Positions 62,532 to 64,000 of a stretch of 64,000 nt of DNA are shown in pieces. Location: contig CP092880.1 of NCBI GenBank assembly GCA_030710605.1, positions 3,626,981 to 3,690,980 of the forward strand. Direction: 5' to 3'. The notes under the pieces are model-generated. The model saw only the letters and a program-made list of their open reading frames with translations. It made no database searches and was not told where the DNA came from. This DNA comes from Cordylochernes scorpioides. Taxonomy: Eukaryota > Arthropoda > Arachnida > Pseudoscorpiones > Chernetidae. The position numbers and the translations under genes are program-made. How positions within the stretch are numbered: position 1 is the stretch's first letter; each line of letters starts with the position of its first letter.

Positions 62532-62977
62532 CTACCTATATTAATGGTGATAATTTGTAAAGAATATTTAATATTCTTGATTGCCTAATATTTCTATTTA
62601 AATTATATTATTTGAATTATCTTCAATAGTTTCTTAATCACACAACAACATAACCAAAGCTGCGATTAAAATTGTTGTTTGTTTGGCCATCCTTGACATG
62701 GCGCAGGGCCACAATTAGATATCCCCATTAAGTTTCAATTGTGTCATGCCGAATTAGTCAATAGAATCAAACATAATTGAATAGATTAAAATGAAATTGT
62801 TCATCTATAGGAGTGGATTGTTGTATATTCCGTGAGATAACTGTATGGAAAAAACTGTATTTGTGAAATTTATTTACCTCAGTCCATTTAATTAATTCTC
62901 CAATTGAAGAAAGGTTTGCAGGATCGATAGTATGTAAATATTATTTGACGTTGTTATGGCAACAACCATATTAAGTC
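62532..62977. promoter_or_regulatory. 446-bp A-B intergenic region (third pair)
   Basis: Same length and landmarks as 23226-23671 and 34286-34731. Confidence 0.5.
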
Positions 62978-64000
62978 ATGGAGAGCTTCAACTATGGAGA
63001 ACATTTTCCTTTCTATCTTCGCTACTCAATTTTATTTTCTGGGATTTTTCCCTTGAAACGGGAGGTTGGGACGATTTTTAAGCTGCGCTTTTTAGGCGTA
63101 CAGTTGTTTCTGCTGACGCTTAGAATCTGGTCGTTTATTCAACTGAGTGCAATGCCCCTCTACCTGCTCCTTTTAGTTCCGAACACCGCCCTGAAATATG
63201 CCGTCTTCTCACTCATCTACAGCCGCTACCAAGCCATCTACAATATCCTAAAGACCATCTATACAAGCAAGTGTTTCACTCCTACAACACCAGGTGCACA
63301 TTTCTGTGTTTTCTTTTTCCTTATAGTAATATTACTCACAACATTTTGTTTTTGCGAATTTTTATATTTGATAGAAATGGGATATTTGAATGAATTTGGA
63401 GTTGATATAATTCTCTTTTTTGTAGAGCAACTACTTATCTATTTACATCTTTGTATCTATTGTTTAATCCTCTTCTGTGTTTACATATCTTTCAGGAACA
63501 TCAACACTCAAGCCTTAAAAGCGAATACCTCATCTGATTGGAGCCAGATTGGAAGAATGTTCCAGACTATGGTGTCAACTGTAGATAACCTAAATGACAT
63601 CTACAGTTTGCCTCTATTGCTGATTCTGGTGAATCAAATATGGCATTTCTTCATCGACCTTATCTGGATCTTTGGCGAGGACTCAGCAACTATATTACTG
63701 AGAGGACCTTTAATATTTCCATTCTTCTGGGCAGTTTTAGCTTACTCTGTGATGAGCCAGGGAGAGGCTGTAAGGAAGGAATCAGCTCGATATTTCACTA
63801 TAGACAGACCTTCCCAGTGTTCTGACATGCAGCATGTCTACCTGGCCCTACGAGTTTCATGTAACCAAGGTGTTGTACCCATGGTAGGTCACTTTCTACC
63901 TCTCACCCTGGGAACTTTCTTTATGATTGTCTGTTTTGTATCTTCCTATGTCTTTGTGCTTTCGAATCTTAATCTGGGAAATACTTTTTTTCACCATTGA
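62978..64000 (+). CDS. Gustatory-receptor-like 7TM protein, type B (intact)
   Basis: 340 codons, single exon, start MESFNYGEHFPFYL, stop TGA at the last base of the window. Type B hallmarks: KREVGTIFKLRFLGVQLFLL, TSKCFTPTTPGAH, FGEDSATILLRG between TM5 and TM6, and the ending LNLGNTFFHH. Seven hydrophobic helices are placed as in the type A genes. SYVFVLSNL stands in for the GR TYxxxxQF signature. This is the only full-length undamaged type B copy in the window. The out-of-frame ATG in its leader lacks the early stop found in other copies. Confidence 0.75.
   Translation: MESFNYGEHFPFYLRYSILFSGIFPLKREVGTIFKLRFLGVQLFLLTLRIWSFIQLSAMPLYLLLLVPNTALKYAVFSLIYSRYQAIYNILKTIYTSKCFTPTTPGAHFCVFFFLIVILLTTFCFCEFLYLIEMGYLNEFGVDIILFFVEQLLIYLHLCIYCLILFCVYISFRNINTQALKANTSSDWSQIGRMFQTMVSTVDNLNDIYSLPLLLILVNQIWHFFIDLIWIFGEDSATILLRGPLIFPFFWAVLAYSVMSQGEAVRKESARYFTIDRPSQCSDMQHVYLALRVSCNQGVVPMVGHFLPLTLGTFFMIVCFVSSYVFVLSNLNLGNTFFHH

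Noticed and set aside
1-64000. CRISPR arrays, tRNA genes, rRNA genes, bacterial operons
   Set aside because: No spaced direct repeats of CRISPR type. tRNA-like sequence was found only as short primer-binding sites. The content is eukaryotic throughout.

Overview
The window looks like AT-rich animal nuclear DNA, most likely from an arthropod. My guess is a chelicerate such as a spider, because of the mix of Ty3/gypsy, BEL/Pao, Penelope, I/R1-type LINE, mariner and Helitron sequence around a family of single-exon seven-helix receptors. The species cannot be told from the sequence. There are no bacterial-style operons, and I saw no rRNA or tRNA genes.

The host genes are a tandem array of about ten gustatory-receptor-like (GR) genes, all on the plus strand. 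Intact members are 340 codons in one exon. Two subtypes alternate: type A (C-terminus ..KSFFYR) and type B (..NTFFHH). Three A-B pairs (22203/23672, 33263/34732, 56186/62978) have exactly 446 bp between the A stop and the B start. Full-length intact copies are at 22203-23225 (A), 33263-34285 (A) and 62978-64000 (B); 1-473 is the intact 3' part of a B gene. Six others are broken: 16935 (3' end replaced by a retroelement), 23672 and 34732 (single-base deletions), 39842 (three lesions), 45329 (nonsense codon plus a BEL insertion) and 56186 (nonsense codons, a frameshift and a mariner insertion). A much older relic lies at 26876-27080. Long flanking blocks carrying the same foldback elements and the same LINE relic follow the B genes, so the array grew by duplication of multi-kilobase units.

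Most of the rest is transposon, often nested. At 1355-11594 a Ty3/gypsy element (342-bp LTRs, ATAT target duplication) holds a 2.1-kb gag-only LTR element (5483-7583) in its integrase and an R1-like LINE (8472-11407) in its 3' LTR. The pre-insertion site survives in the paralogous block near 25560. At 27866-32637 is an almost complete CsRn1-type Ty3/gypsy element (minus strand). At 17842-19790 is the remnant of an LTR element carrying a CCHC/acidic protein. At 38217-39720 is a 5'-truncated Penelope element with a GIY-YIG endonuclease. At 45364-49734 is a BEL/Pao element whose RT catalytic core is deleted in frame. At 56449-61768 is a mariner-type transposon with about 415-bp terminal inverted repeats, with a LINE inserted at its transposase start codon. 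Helitron-like elements, foldback elements, tandem repeats and a U2-snRNA-like fragment fill much of the remainder.

The receptors presumably act singly or as heteromers at chemosensory membranes. The mobile elements are independent of them but are the main cause of receptor loss here. The most distinctive observations are the gag-only element with a 16-bp satellite where pol should be, the gypsy element whose gag begins inside its LTR, the constant A-B spacing with mosaic sequence identity, and the LTR-bounded CCHC protein.
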